DNA of 64,000 nt, taken from Sulfuricystis thermophila. Lineage in GTDB: Bacteria > Pseudomonadota > Gammaproteobacteria > Burkholderiales > Rhodocyclaceae. Position numbers and translations under genes: made by a program. Shown one piece after another: positions 1 through 16,735 of this stretch. Numbering within the stretch: the stretch's first letter is position 1; every line of letters begins with the position of its first letter. The DNA lies in contig NZ_AP019373.1 in assembly GCF_004323595.1 (NCBI RefSeq), positions 1,240,001 to 1,304,000 of the forward strand, given 5' to 3'. Below the pieces are notes generated by a model, which had not been told where the DNA came from, searched no databases, and saw only the letters and a list, made by a program, of their open reading frames with translations.

Positions 1-790
1 CCGGCGGCAGGAAGGTGCGGCGGTCGAGGACCAGAAAGCCGTCCCGTTCGATTTCGTCGAGCAGGGTCTGGTAGATTGCCGCCATCACGAGCCCGGGGCG
101 CTGCGCCCTGCGGTCGAGGGCGGGCAGCAGCGCAAAGGCGCGGGCGTAGTGTTCGCGCGCCCGCTTTGCCTGGAACGTCATCAGCGCCTTGAATTCCGGG
201 GTATGACGGGCGGCGAGGATGTCCCGTTCGGCGACGCCGTAACGCGCCAATTCGTCCTGCGGCAGGTAGATGCGCCCACGCCGCGCATCTTCGCCGACAT
301 CGCGGATGATGTTGGTGAGCTGGAAGGCGATTCCCAGCGCATGGGCATATTTGAGCGTCTGCCGGTCTCGATAGCCGAAGATCTCGGCCGAGAGGAGGCC
401 CACGACGCCGGCGACGCGATGGCAGTAGAGTTGCAGCCGGGCGAAGTCCGGGTAGCGCTCCAGCTCGAGATCCATGCGCATGCCGTCGATGATTTCGGCG
501 AGCTGCTCCACGGGCAGGTCGAAACGTTTTCGGGCCTGGGCCAGTGCCAGGGTGACCGGATGGCTCGGCTGGCCGCCATCGAGGCTTTCGATCTCCGTGC
601 GCCACCAGTCGAGCTTGGCGCTGGCCACCGCCGGCTCGTGGCATTCATCCACCACGTCATCGACTTCGCGGCAGAAGGCATACAGCGCATTCAAAGCCTG
701 ACGGCGGGGCGCATCGAGCAGCCGGAACCCTGCCGTGAAGCTCGACGCGCTGGCTTTGACCTTCTCGGCGCAGTAATCGTCGGGGCTCAT
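1..790 (-). CDS. hpnD: Presqualene diphosphate synthase HpnD (3' end outside window)
   Basis: This gene is read leftwards from an ATG at 790 and runs off the left edge, so the C-terminus is missing. The protein belongs to the trans-isoprenyl diphosphate synthase (squalene/phytoene synthase) family. Both aspartate-rich motifs are visible: REVDDVVDE near residue 40 and a second around RDVGEDARRGRIYLPQDE. In the HpnCDE route HpnD condenses two farnesyl diphosphates to presqualene diphosphate, HpnC then converts this to hydroxysqualene, and HpnE reduces that to squalene for hopanoids. The ATG overlaps the stop of hpnC (ATGA), so the two genes are translationally coupled. hpnE is not in view and would be expected just to the left. 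HpnD rather than HpnC is chosen from motif style and gene order. Confidence 0.9.
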   Translation of the reverse strand, partial: MSPDDYCAEKVKASASSFTAGFRLLDAPRRQALNALYAFCREVDDVVDECHEPAVASAKLDWWRTEIESLDGGQPSHPVTLALAQARKRFDLPVEQLAEIIDGMRMDLELERYPDFARLQLYCHRVAGVVGLLSAEIFGYRDRQTLKYAHALGIAFQLTNIIRDVGEDARRGRIYLPQDELARYGVAERDILAARHTPEFKALMTFQAKRAREHYARAFALLPALDRRAQRPGLVMAAIYQTLLDEIERDGFLVLDRRTFLPP

Positions 791-1605
791 GCGAATGCCG
801 CCTTGAGGAATAGACGCGGCCAGTCCATGGCGCCGAGCAGCGGACGGCGCCGGAAAACATCGCAGCCGGCGGCTTCGATTTTGTCGAGGATCGCCAGCCC
901 GCCGGCGATGATGGCGCGGATTTCCATGCCGATGCGGCCGGAAAGACTGCGGCCCAGTGCGGCGCCGCTCATCATCAGCGCCCGGGCGCGCTCGACCTGG
1001 AAACCCATCAGGGCGCGAAACTCGGCGCTGGCGAGACGGCACCGGAGCATCTCCTCGCTGACGCCGAAACGCGCCATTTCGTCCTGAGGCAAGTAGATGC
1101 GGCCGCGCGGCCCCTTGTCGAGATCGATGCCGACATCCTGCCAATGGTTGACGAGCTGCAGCGCGGAGCAGATCTTGTCCGAATGTTGCAGATTCTCGGC
1201 CGTGGCCGCATCGAACAGGTGGAGCAGCAGCCGGCCAATCGGATTCGCCGAGCGGCGACAGTAATCGAGCAATTCGTCGTAACTGGCGTAGCGATCTTTG
1301 ACGACATCCTGCTCGAAAGCCTCGAGCAGGTCGTAAAACGGCGCCAAAGGCAGAGCGTGGGCGGCGATGTGGCCGGCCAGCCGCTGGAAGAGCGGATGCG
1401 TGGCGGGCTCGTCGCGGCCGATGCGGTCGAGTTCGGCGCGGTAAGCTGCCAACCGGCGCAGGCGCTCGGCGGCCGGAAGACCGCCTTCGTCGGCGAAATC
1501 ATCCGCCGAACGTGCGAAGGCATAGATGGCCGTCACCGCCGGCCGCAGCCGGGCCGGCAGCAACAGCGAAGCAACGGGAAAATTCTCGTAGTGATCGACC
1601 GACAT
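787..1605 (-). CDS. hpnC: Squalene synthase HpnC (hydroxysqualene-forming)
   Basis: The 272-residue protein is of the squalene/phytoene synthase family and normal length for HpnC. Motif SADDFADE lies near residue 33. The second metal-binding region NHWQDVGIDLDKGPRG is near residue 155 and is followed by the family signature RIYLPQDEMARFGV. HpnC converts presqualene diphosphate to hydroxysqualene in the hopanoid pathway. It is the first gene of an operon with hpnD, whose ATG overlaps its stop. A copy of the dispersed 25-bp repeat (1018-1042) lies inside the coding sequence and encodes the RLASAEF segment without breaking the frame. Only 36 bp separate the start from the divergent tRNA-Leu gene, so the promoters must share that short gap. 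Confidence 0.92.
   Translation of the reverse strand: MSVDHYENFPVASLLLPARLRPAVTAIYAFARSADDFADEGGLPAAERLRRLAAYRAELDRIGRDEPATHPLFQRLAGHIAAHALPLAPFYDLLEAFEQDVVKDRYASYDELLDYCRRSANPIGRLLLHLFDAATAENLQHSDKICSALQLVNHWQDVGIDLDKGPRGRIYLPQDEMARFGVSEEMLRCRLASAEFRALMGFQVERARALMMSGAALGRSLSGRIGMEIRAIIAGGLAILDKIEAAGCDVFRRRPLLGAMDWPRLFLKAAFA
1018..1042 (+). repeat. Dispersed 25-bp repeat, copy 1 (inside hpnC)
   Basis: Both conserved blocks are present: AAACTCGGCGCTGG and, after a short spacer, ACGGCAC. It reads on the plus strand, antisense to hpnC, and is translated there as part of the protein. It matches the other copies nearly perfectly. Confidence 0.8.
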
Positions 1606-1641
1606 GAAGCACCAGTATAGTGGGATAGAATGACAGGTCGC

Positions 1642-1726
1642 GCGAGGGTGGCGGAATTGGTAGACGCACTGGATTTAGGTTCCAGCGCCGCAAGGCATAA
1701 GGGTTCGAGTCCCTTCCTTCGCACCA
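1642..1726 (+). tRNA. tRNA-Leu (anticodon UAG)
   Basis: This is an 85-nt class II tRNA. The acceptor stem GCGAGGG pairs with CCTTCGC (one G-T pair), followed by A and an encoded CCA. The anticodon stem CTGGA/TCCAG encloses the loop TTTAGGT, giving anticodon TAG, which reads CUA/CUN leucine codons. The long variable arm expected of tRNA-Leu is present, and GGTTCGAGTCC forms the T arm. It lies 44 bp upstream of tig on the same strand and may be co-transcribed. Confidence 0.97.
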
Positions 1727-1770
1727 AGCCTTTCGCGCCAACTTTTTTCTGATCAAGTCAAGGATTTTTC

Positions 1771-3099
1771 ATGGAAACGACCCAGGAGACCTCTGTCCAA
1801 ACCGCTGCGCCGGCCGTCAATCCGCTGGAACGCCGCCTCGACATGGCCGTGACGCTCGGCGAGATCGAACGCGAAGTTGAACAGCAGTTGAAGCGCATCG
1901 CCAAGACCGCCAGGATGGCCGGTTTCCGGCCGGGCAAGGTGCCGATGAAGCTGGTGGAGAAGATGTATGGCGGCGAGGCGCGTTCCGAAGCACTCGGCGC
2001 GGCCATCGACAAGGCTTTCAACGATCTGGTGCGTGCGCAGAATCTGCGCATCGCCGGCCAGCCGCGTGTCGAGCCAAAGCAAGGCAGCGAGGAAGGCAAG
2101 CTCGAATTCACCGCGATCTTCGAGGTCTATCCTGAATTCCAGATCGGCGAGGTCGCCGGCAAGACGATCGAAAAGCCGGTGCTGACCATCACCGACGCCG
2201 AGGTCGACCAGACCATCGAAGTGCTGCGCAAGCAGCGCACCACCTATGCCGCGGTCGACCGCGCATCGGTCAAGGGCGACCGCCTGATCGTCGACTTCAC
2301 GGGCCGCAAGAACGGCGAGGAGTTCCCGGGCGGCAAGGCCACTGATTACCCGGTGTTCGTCGGCGGCGGCATGATGCTGCCGGACTTCGAGGCGGCGCTG
2401 GAGGGCGTCAAGACGGGTGAGGAGAAGACCTTCGACGTGAAGTTCCCGGATGATTACCACGCCAAGGATCTGGCCGGCCAGCAGGTGCAGTTCACCGTCG
2501 TGGTCAAGAAGGTCGAAGAGCCGCGGCTGCCCGAGGTAGACGCCGATTTCGCCTGCGCCTTGGGCATCCAGGATGGCGATGTCGCCAAGATGCGCGAGGA
2601 GGTCAAGACCAATCTCGAGCGCGAGGTCGCCAAGCGCTTGAAGAGCCGCGTCAAGGAACAGGCGATGAACCTGCTGCTCGAAACCAACCCGATCGACGTA
2701 CCGCAGGCGCTGGTGCAGGCCGAGGCGCAGCAGATGGCCGATCGCGCGTTGGAAGATCTCAAGCAGCGCAACCCGCAGATGAAGGACATGCCCATCGAGG
2801 CAAGCTGGTTTCTCGACCAAGCCGCGCGCCGCGTCAAGCTCGGTCTGATCATCGCCGAGCTGGTCAAGAGCCAGGATTTGCACGTCAAGCCCGAGCAGGT
2901 GCGCGCCGTCGTCGACGAATTCGCCGCCACCTTCGAGGATCCGCAGGAAGTCGTGCGCTGGTATTACGGCAAGCCCGAGATGCTCGCCCAGGCCGAGGCG
3001 CTGGCGATGGAGAACAACGTCGTCGACTGGGTGCTCGCCCACGCGCAGGTGACCGAAAAGCCGGTGGCCTTTGACGAACTGATGGGCACTCAGGCATGA
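1771..3099 (+). CDS. tig: Trigger factor (ribosome-associated chaperone/prolyl isomerase)
   Basis: The 442-residue protein is typical in length (E. coli about 432). The N-terminal ribosome-binding domain carries the signature [17 protein letters not shown] near residues 50-66, the TF variant of the GFRxGKxP motif that docks on ribosomal protein uL23. It is followed by the FKBP-like PPIase domain (about 150-245) and the helical C-terminal substrate cradle. Trigger factor binds nascent chains at the exit tunnel in the cytosol. The gene heads the conserved tig-clpP-clpX-lon block, and its stop overlaps the clpP start (ATGA), which implies translational coupling between chaperone and protease. 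Confidence 0.97.
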   Translation: METTQETSVQTAAPAVNPLERRLDMAVTLGEIEREVEQQLKRIAKTARMAGFRPGKVPMKLVEKMYGGEARSEALGAAIDKAFNDLVRAQNLRIAGQPRVEPKQGSEEGKLEFTAIFEVYPEFQIGEVAGKTIEKPVLTITDAEVDQTIEVLRKQRTTYAAVDRASVKGDRLIVDFTGRKNGEEFPGGKATDYPVFVGGGMMLPDFEAALEGVKTGEEKTFDVKFPDDYHAKDLAGQQVQFTVVVKKVEEPRLPEVDADFACALGIQDGDVAKMREEVKTNLEREVAKRLKSRVKEQAMNLLLETNPIDVPQALVQAEAQQMADRALEDLKQRNPQMKDMPIEASWFLDQAARRVKLGLIIAELVKSQDLHVKPEQVRAVVDEFAATFEDPQEVVRWYYGKPEMLAQAEALAMENNVVDWVLAHAQVTEKPVAFDELMGTQA

Positions 3100-3740
3100 T
3101 GGCGCACATGGACAGCCAAACACGACGTCAGGACGACATCCAGGCGCTCGGCCTGGTGCCGATGGTCATCGAGACCAGCGGTCGCGGCGAGCGCGCCTAC
3201 GACATCTATTCGCGCCTGCTCAAGGAGCGGGTGATCTTCCTCGTCGGCCCGGTGAATGACGTGACGGCCAATCTGATCGTCGCGCAGCTTTTGTTCCTGG
3301 AATCGGAAAATCCCGACAAGGACATCTTTCTCTACATCAATTCTCCAGGCGGCTCCGTCTCGGCGGGTCTGGCGATCTACGACACGATGCAGTTCATCAA
3401 GCCCGATGTTTCGACGCTGTGCGTCGGTCAGGCGGCGTCGATGGGCGCATTCCTGCTCGCCGCCGGTGCACCGGGCAAGCGTTACTGCCTGCCCAATTCG
3501 CGCGTGATGATCCACCAGCCGATGGGCGGCTTCCAGGGACAGGCCTCGGACATCGAGATCCATGCCAAGGAAATCCTCCACATCAAACAGCGCCTGAACG
3601 AGATGCTCGCCAAGCACACCGGTCAGCCGCTGGAACGCATCGAACGCGATACCGACCGCGATACCTTCCTCTCGGCCGAGGCCGCGGTCGAGTACGGCCT
3701 GGTCGACAAGCTGCTCACTCACCGCAGCGAAGCAGCCTGA
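3096..3740 (+). CDS. clpP: ATP-dependent Clp protease proteolytic subunit
   Basis: This 214-residue serine peptidase is of family S14. The catalytic triad is visible as Ser115 in [10 protein letters not shown], His140 in VMIHQPMGG and Asp185 in RIERDTDRD. ClpP forms a double-heptamer chamber that degrades proteins unfolded and threaded in by ClpX or ClpA. The first ATG (3096) overlaps the tig stop. A second ATG follows immediately, and the first is kept because of the coupling geometry. The residues before VPMVIE are the usual short propeptide region. clpX begins 24 bp downstream. Confidence 0.97.
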   Translation: MMAHMDSQTRRQDDIQALGLVPMVIETSGRGERAYDIYSRLLKERVIFLVGPVNDVTANLIVAQLLFLESENPDKDIFLYINSPGGSVSAGLAIYDTMQFIKPDVSTLCVGQAASMGAFLLAAGAPGKRYCLPNSRVMIHQPMGGFQGQASDIEIHAKEILHIKQRLNEMLAKHTGQPLERIERDTDRDTFLSAEAAVEYGLVDKLLTHRSEAA

Positions 3741-3764
3741 GACCGAGACAGCATCGGAGAACTG

Positions 3765-5042
<1,278 letters not shown>

Positions 5043-5096
5043 AAGCCGGCGCTATTTGCGCTATCCTGCCGTCGTCCGCCTCGATCCGGACGGCGG

Positions 5097-5124
5097 CTTG
5101 AATCTCTTGCCCATGTCCCCATGT
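5097..5124 (+). promoter_or_regulatory. Predicted sigma-32 (RpoH) heat-shock promoter of lon
   Basis: The clpX-lon gap contains CTTGAAT, 13 bases, then CCCCATGT. This matches the RpoH consensus (CTTGAA, 11-15 bases, CCCCATnT) almost perfectly. It lies about 38 bp before the lon ATG, leaving a short leader with AGAGG near 5149-5153 as ribosome-binding site. Heat-shock control of lon is the known arrangement in proteobacteria. The assignment is by eye and untested here. Confidence 0.8.
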
Positions 5125-5161
5125 GCGGGGAACTGCAACTACACAATGAGAGGATGCGTCC

Positions 5162-7588
<2,427 letters not shown>

Positions 7589-7610
7589 TAAAATACGGCG
7601 ACGTTCTTCC

Positions 7611-7686
7611 GGGTGCTTAGCTCAGTTGGTAGAGCGTCGCCCTTACAAGGCGAATGTCGGCGGTTCGAACCCGTCAGCACCCACCA
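7611..7686 (+). tRNA. tRNA-Val (anticodon UAC)
   Basis: This is a 76-nt class I tRNA. The acceptor GGGTGCT pairs with AGCACCC, followed by A and an encoded CCA. The D arm is TAGCTCAGTTGGTAGAGC. The anticodon loop CTTACAA gives TAC, and the T arm is GGTTCGAACCC. It lies 22 bp after lon and is followed at once by a terminator. Confidence 0.97.
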
Positions 7687-7691
7687 ATCAA

Positions 7692-7714
7692 AAAGCCCGG
7701 CTCTGCCGGGCTTT
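7692..7714. terminator. Rho-independent terminator, probably bidirectional
   Basis: A perfect hairpin GCCCGGC-TCT-GCCGGGC is flanked by AAA on the left and TTTCTGTTTT on the right. It follows tRNA-Val on the plus strand and lies just beyond the end of the convergent thioredoxin gene, so it can serve both. Confidence 0.9.
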
Positions 7715-7727
7715 CTGTTTTGTGCAC

Positions 7728-8600
7728 TCAGTTCAGGGTGCGGGCCAGCGCGATGCGGAACTCGCGCACCAAGTCGTCATATTGCGGCTGCGCCGACAGC
7801 AACGTGAACAGCTTGAGCATGCCCTTGCGGCCGGCTTCGTCGTTCCATTTGCGATCGCGGCGCACGATTTCGAGGAGGTGTTCCAGCGCGCCACGGTAGT
7901 CCTGCCGCAGCGCCAGCGCATTGGCCAGTTGCAGGCGCGCCTCGTGATCGTTGGCATCGCGTTCGAGGCGAGTCGCCAATGCAGCGAGATCGACGCCGCT
8001 CGCCGTCTGGGCCATTTCGATACGTGCTTTCAACGCCGCTGCCCGATCCTGGTCGCGCACCCGGTCGGCGACGGCGGCCAACAGTTCGCTTGCCTCGGAC
8101 AAGGCTTCCGGCGTGCCGAGATCGAGACTGAGCTGGATGAAGTCGAGGTAGGCGGTGTCATTCCTCGGATCGAGATCGATCGCCTCGGCCATCTTCTGGC
8201 GTGCTGCGACGAGGTTGCCGGCAGCGGCGAGTGACAGAGCCTCGCGGCGCAGCGGCTCGGCGGGCGAGGGGATCAGCCGGTCGAGGAACTCCCGAATTTG
8301 TGCTTCGGGCAGGGCGCCGGTGAATTCATCGACCAGTTCGCCACCGACGAAGGCCTTGACTGCAGGGATACCGCGCACCCCATAGCGCATCGCGAGTGCC
8401 TGGTTTTCGTCGGAATTGATCTTGGCGAGGATGAACTTGCCGGAATATTCCGCCGCGAGCTTTTCGAGGATCGGCTTGAGAATGCGGCAGGGCTGACACC
8501 ACGGCGCCCAGAAGTCGACGATCACCGGCACGCGCCGCGAGGCGGCGAGCACTTTGTCGTCGAAATCGGCAATGGAGACATCGATTGCGTGTTGGGACAT
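7728..8600 (-). CDS. cnoX: Thioredoxin-fold/TPR co-chaperone of the CnoX (YbbN) family
   Basis: The 290-residue protein has an N-terminal thioredoxin domain (about 5-110) and a C-terminal tetratricopeptide region rich in Ala and Leu (about 115-285). The redox motif WAPWCQPC has Cys35 and Cys38, so unlike E. coli CnoX (which lacks a CxxC) this protein may be redox-active. CnoX proteins hold oxidised or chlorine-stressed clients and hand them to DnaK or GroEL. Assignment to the family rests on the two-domain layout. The gene ends convergently with tRNA-Val, sharing its terminator, and starts 74 bp from the end of the reductase gene. Confidence 0.85.
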   Translation of the reverse strand: MSQHAIDVSIADFDDKVLAASRRVPVIVDFWAPWCQPCRILKPILEKLAAEYSGKFILAKINSDENQALAMRYGVRGIPAVKAFVGGELVDEFTGALPEAQIREFLDRLIPSPAEPLRREALSLAAAGNLVAARQKMAEAIDLDPRNDTAYLDFIQLSLDLGTPEALSEASELLAAVADRVRDQDRAAALKARIEMAQTASGVDLAALATRLERDANDHEARLQLANALALRQDYRGALEHLLEIVRRDRKWNDEAGRKGMLKLFTLLSAQPQYDDLVREFRIALARTLN

Positions 8601-8667
8601 CAGAAAACCTCGCGTATTGGAAATCGCATGCCATCCCGCAGGTAGGGTCGAGCGGCGATTTTTAAAT

Positions 8668-8686
8668 TCCCCCGTCAGGCGGGGGA
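8668..8686 (-). terminator. GC-rich hairpin overlapping the stop of the GlxR-like gene
   Basis: On the minus strand TCCCCCG-CCTGA-CGGGGGA forms a seven-base-pair stem, with the TGA stop codon in the loop, followed by an AT-rich stretch (ATTTAAAAA). The tail is not a clean U run, so it is only a plausible terminator. Confidence 0.5.
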
Positions 8687-9550
8687 GCTCAGCTTTTCGA
8701 GCAGCTTCAATGCCGCGATCGAGTCTTCCTCGCCCATGCCACTGCCGACGATGGCGTTGAAGAGCTGCGTCGTTGCAGCCGCGGCGGGCAGCATCAACCC
8801 GAGGCGATGCGCTTCTTCCATGACGATGCGCAGATCTTTCTGGTGCATCCAGGCCTTGAAGCCCGGCTTGAAGTTGCGCTCGATCATGCGCTGGCCATGG
8901 TTTTCGAGGATGCGCGAGTAGGCGAAGCCTCCCAGCAGTGCCTCGCGCACCTTGGCGACGTCGACACCGTTCTTCGCCGCGAAATTGAAGGCTTCGGCCA
9001 CCGCCATCACGCCGACGCCGGTCAGGATCTGGTTGCAGGCCTTGGCGACCTGCCCAGCGCCGATCTCCCCGATCAGCGTCACCGACTTGCCGAGCTTCTC
9101 GAACAGCGGTTTGACCTTCGCGAACACCTCGGGTCTGCCGCCGACCATGATGGTCAGTGTGGCGTTGATGGCGCCGATTTCACCACCGGAGACCGGCGCA
9201 TCGAGGAATTCGATGCCTTTGTCCGCCAGCGCCGCGCCGATCTCGCGCGCGGCATTCGGGTTGATGGTGCTCATATCGACGACGATCAGTCCGGGACGCG
9301 CGCCAGAGGCGACACCGTTTTCACCCAGGACGACCTCGCGAACGTCGGGGGCGTCGGCCACCATCGTGAAGACGACATCGGCATGGCGCGCCACCTCGGC
9401 TGCCGAAACATGGACTTTCGCCGCGACGTCCTTGAAGGGTTCGAGCGAGGCAGGCCGGCGTGCCCACAAGTGCAGCGTGTGGCCGGCGTTGGCGAGATGC
9501 AGGGCCATGGGACGTCCCATGAGACCCAGGCCGATGAAACCGATGTTCAT
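8675..9550 (-). CDS. NAD(P)-dependent 2-hydroxy-3-oxopropionate reductase / 3-hydroxyisobutyrate dehydrogenase family (GlxR-like)
   Basis: This 291-residue member of the beta-hydroxyacid dehydrogenase family has an N-terminal Rossmann motif GFIGLGLMGRPMA (4-16), a substrate loop DAPVSGGEIGA (118-128) and catalytic Lys170 in GQVAKACNQ. Family members reduce tartronate semialdehyde to glycerate or oxidise 3-hydroxyisobutyrate. The style (LAGHTLHLW, NQILTG) favours the GlxR/GarR side, but the sequence alone cannot fix the substrate. There is no glyoxylate carboligase next to it, so the genomic context does not help. Confidence 0.8.
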   Translation of the reverse strand: MNIGFIGLGLMGRPMALHLANAGHTLHLWARRPASLEPFKDVAAKVHVSAAEVARHADVVFTMVADAPDVREVVLGENGVASGARPGLIVVDMSTINPNAAREIGAALADKGIEFLDAPVSGGEIGAINATLTIMVGGRPEVFAKVKPLFEKLGKSVTLIGEIGAGQVAKACNQILTGVGVMAVAEAFNFAAKNGVDVAKVREALLGGFAYSRILENHGQRMIERNFKPGFKAWMHQKDLRIVMEEAHRLGLMLPAAAATTQLFNAIVGSGMGEEDSIAALKLLEKLSSPA

Positions 9551-9581
9551 GAGGGACTTCCTTTGCGGGGATCAAGTGAAA

Positions 9582-10052
9582 TCACGGATGCTTTTGATAG
9601 GTGCCAATGAGTTGCGCTTCGCCGAGGATATGGCCAGCCATCGCCTTTTCCAGTTGCGTCTTGGTCGGGTGCTTCAGGTCGGGCAACACGACATCGAGCG
9701 CGTAGAGCTTGTGGAAATAACGATGGCGGCCGATCGGCGGACAGGGGCCGCCATAGCCGGTGCGCTGCCAGTCGTTGAGACCTTCGCGCGTGCCAGCCGG
9801 CAGGGTCTTGACCGCTTCGGGCAGGCCCTCGGTCGTGGGTGGAATGTTGTAGAGCACCCAATGCACCCAAGTCATCTTCGGCGCGGCCGGATCGGGGGCA
9901 TCGGGATCATCGACGATCAAGGCCAGGGTTTTCGTGCCGGCAGGAACCCCTGACCAGGTGAGCGGCGGGGAAACATCGGCGCCCTGGCAGGTGTATTTCG
10001 CTGGAATGGCGGCCATGTGAGCAAAGGCCAGCGAGGTGAGGATCAAACTCAT
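9582..10052 (-). CDS. YbhB/YbcL family Raf-kinase-inhibitor-like (PEBP) protein
   Basis: The 156-residue protein has the phosphatidylethanolamine-binding-protein fold signature: YTCQGADVSPPLTWSGVPAGTKTLALIVDDPDAPDP in the first half (about 20-55), WVHWVLYNIP in the middle and GYGGPCPPIGRHRYFHKLYALD (about 95-117). Bacterial YbhB-type proteins have a conserved anion-binding pocket but no agreed role. It lies on the minus strand, with 31 bp to the GlxR-like gene and 99 bp to divergent purL. Confidence 0.88.
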   Translation of the reverse strand: MSLILTSLAFAHMAAIPAKYTCQGADVSPPLTWSGVPAGTKTLALIVDDPDAPDPAAPKMTWVHWVLYNIPPTTEGLPEAVKTLPAGTREGLNDWQRTGYGGPCPPIGRHRYFHKLYALDVVLPDLKHPTKTQLEKAMAGHILGEAQLIGTYQKHP

Positions 10053-10151
10053 AATGATCCCTCCAAGTCATGAAGAGGGCAACAAGTATAATTCCATCCT
10101 GCATCGAGCCCAGGCCTGCGACGCTCCTCACCTTATTCTTTTTCCCGAGCC

Positions 10152-14042
<3,891 letters not shown>

Positions 14043-16735
14043 CGGCGGCCACTGGGCGAGACACCTCTCCCGAGAGGCTTTCCGGTCCGGAACTGGCTTG
14101 CCGGACGGTAGCCGAGGCGCTCGCGGCGCTCGGCAGCAGCTCGCAGGGGCTCGAGGCCGGCGAAGCCAGGGCACGTCTCGGAAAATTTGGCTCCAACCGC
14201 ATCGAGGCGGTAACGCGTGAGCCACGCTGGCTCGGCCTGTTGCGCGAGTTCAGCCATTTCTTTGCCATCGTGCTCTGGCTGGCCGCAGGGCTCGCCTTCG
14301 TCGCGGAACGCTATCAGCCGGGAGAGGGGATGGCCGAGCTCGGCTATGCCATCATCGGCGTGATCCTTCTCAATGGTGGCTTCTCGTTTTGGCAGACTTA
14401 CCGCGCGGAACAGGCTTTGGCCGCTCTGCGCCGGCTGCTGCCGCTGCGAGTCGAGGTCCGGCGCCCAGCCGGTGTGGAAGTCGTGCCTGCCGAAGCGCTG
14501 GTGCCGGGGGATGTCATCCTGCTCGCCGAAGGCGCCAAAGTGCCGGCAGATTGCCGCATCATCGAAAGCTGGGGGCTACGCGTCAATCTCGCCACCTTGA
14601 CCGGCGAACCCCTGCCCAAAGCACGCAGCGCAGAACCCGACTGGGTCGACGATCCCCGCCAGGCGCGCTGTCTGCTGCTGGCCGGGACGCTGGTCGTCGC
14701 AGGTGAATGCGCGGCCCTCGTCTATGCGACGGGTATGAATACGGCATTCGGTCAGATTGCTCATCTGACCCAGACGGCCGGTGAAACCGTGTCGCCGCTG
14801 CAACGGGAGATTCGCCGCGTTTCCCGCTTCGTCGCGCTGCTGGCCTTGGCGCTCGGCGCGATTTTCTTCGTCATCGGCGGCTATGTGGGTCTGTCGCTGT
14901 GGGCGAGCTTCATGTTCGCCATCGGCATCATCGTCGCCAACGTGCCCGAAGGACTGCTGCCCACGGTAACCCTGGCGCTCGCCATGGCGACGCAGCGCAT
15001 GGCGCGGCGCAATGCGTTGGTGCGGCATCTGCCGGCCGTCGAGACCCTTGGCAGCGCTACCGTGATCCTCACCGACAAGACCGGGACCTTGACCCAAAAT
15101 CGCATGGCGGTGCGCGAGTTGTTCGTCGACGGCCGTCATCGTCTGGCAGGGCGCGCCAGCGCGGAACATGACCTTGGTTGCCTGCGGGCGGTGGCGCGTC
15201 ATTGCCACAGCCTCAAATTTCCGCGTGGCGAGCCTCATGGCGACCCGATGGAAATCGCGCTGTGGGAATTCGCCGGCGCCATACCGGAAGCGGGACGGCG
15301 TGTCGGCGAGCTACCTTTCGATACCGAGCGGCGGCGCATGTCGGTGGAAATGCGCGACGACTCGGGAGAAGGCTGGCTTTGGTGCAAGGGCGCGCCGGAA
15401 GCAGTCTTGCCCTTGTGTTCGAGCTGGCGCGATGGCGGACAAAGCCGGCCGCTCGATGCCGCCGCACTGGAAGCCTTCCGCAGAGCTCAGGAAGCCATGG
15501 CCGATCGCGGCCTGCGCGTCCTGGCGCTCGCCTGGCGGCGGCTGGCGCCGGGCGAGGCGGCCGTGGAGCAGGGGCTCGAACTATGTGGCCTGGTCGGGCT
15601 TGAAGACCCGCCCCGTCCCGATGTCCAGGCGGCAGTGAAGCGTTGTCACGAAGCGGGCGTGCGGGTGATCATGATCACCGGCGATCATCCGCATACCGCG
15701 TTGGCGCTGGCGCGCGAGGTGCACATCGTACGCAGCGCCACACCGTCGGTAGTGACCGGCGAAGCCTTGCAGCAAATGGATGCGACTGCTCTGTCCCATG
15801 CCCTCGATCACGAGGAGCTCGTGTTCGCCCGTGTCACCCCCGAGCAGAAAATGCGTATCGTCGAAGCCTTGCGCGCCAAGGGGGAGATCGTGGCCGTAAC
15901 CGGGGACGGCGTCAATGACGCACCCGCGCTGAGAACCGCGGACATCGGCATCGCGATGGGGCTTTCCGGCACCGACGTGGCCCGTGAGGCCGCCGACATC
16001 GTCTTGCTCGATGACCACTTCGCGACCATCGTCAATGCGATCGAGGAAGGCCGCGCGGTGTATGAAAACATCCGTAAGTTCCTCACCTACATCCTGACCT
16101 CGAACATTCCGGAGATCGTCCCCTATCTGGCCTTCGTGCTGTTGCGCATCCCGTTGCCCCTCACGGTGATCCAGATCCTCGCCGTCGATCTGGGCACCGA
16201 CATCCTGCCAGCACTGGCCCTGGGGGCGGAAAAACCCCACCGCGACGTGATGCGCCGCCCACCCAAACCCCGCACGGAGCGCCTGCTTTCCTGGCCGCTG
16301 CTGGCGCGGGCCTATCTCTTTCTGGGCCCGCTGGAGGCCTGTGCGGCAATGGCCGCCTTCTTCTATGTGATGGGGCAGGGCGGCTGGTATTACGGCGCGA
16401 TGCCACCAGGCAACGATCCGCTTTATCTGCAGGCGACCACGGCTTGTCTCGCCGGCATCGTGCTGGCCCAGATGATGAACGTCTTCGTCTGTCGCCATCC
16501 CATCCTGCCGGCCTGGCATTTTCCGCTGCGCGAAAACCGCCTGTTGCTCACCGCCCTAGCCGTCGAGGCAGCATTGTTGCTGGCGATCGTCTATACCCCG
16601 CTGGGCAACCGGTTGTTCGGCACCGCGCCGCTCTCTGCCGCAGTGTGGCTGTTTGCCCTTCCTTTCGCCCTCTTGTTGGGGGTGGCGGAAGAGACGCGCA
16701 AGTGGTGGGTGAGGCGTCACCGGTAGAATCCGACC

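Noticed and set aside
601-640. GCGCTGGCCACCGCC in hpnD as a further repeat copy
   Set aside because: Only the core GGCGCTGGC is shared; the flanking blocks do not match.
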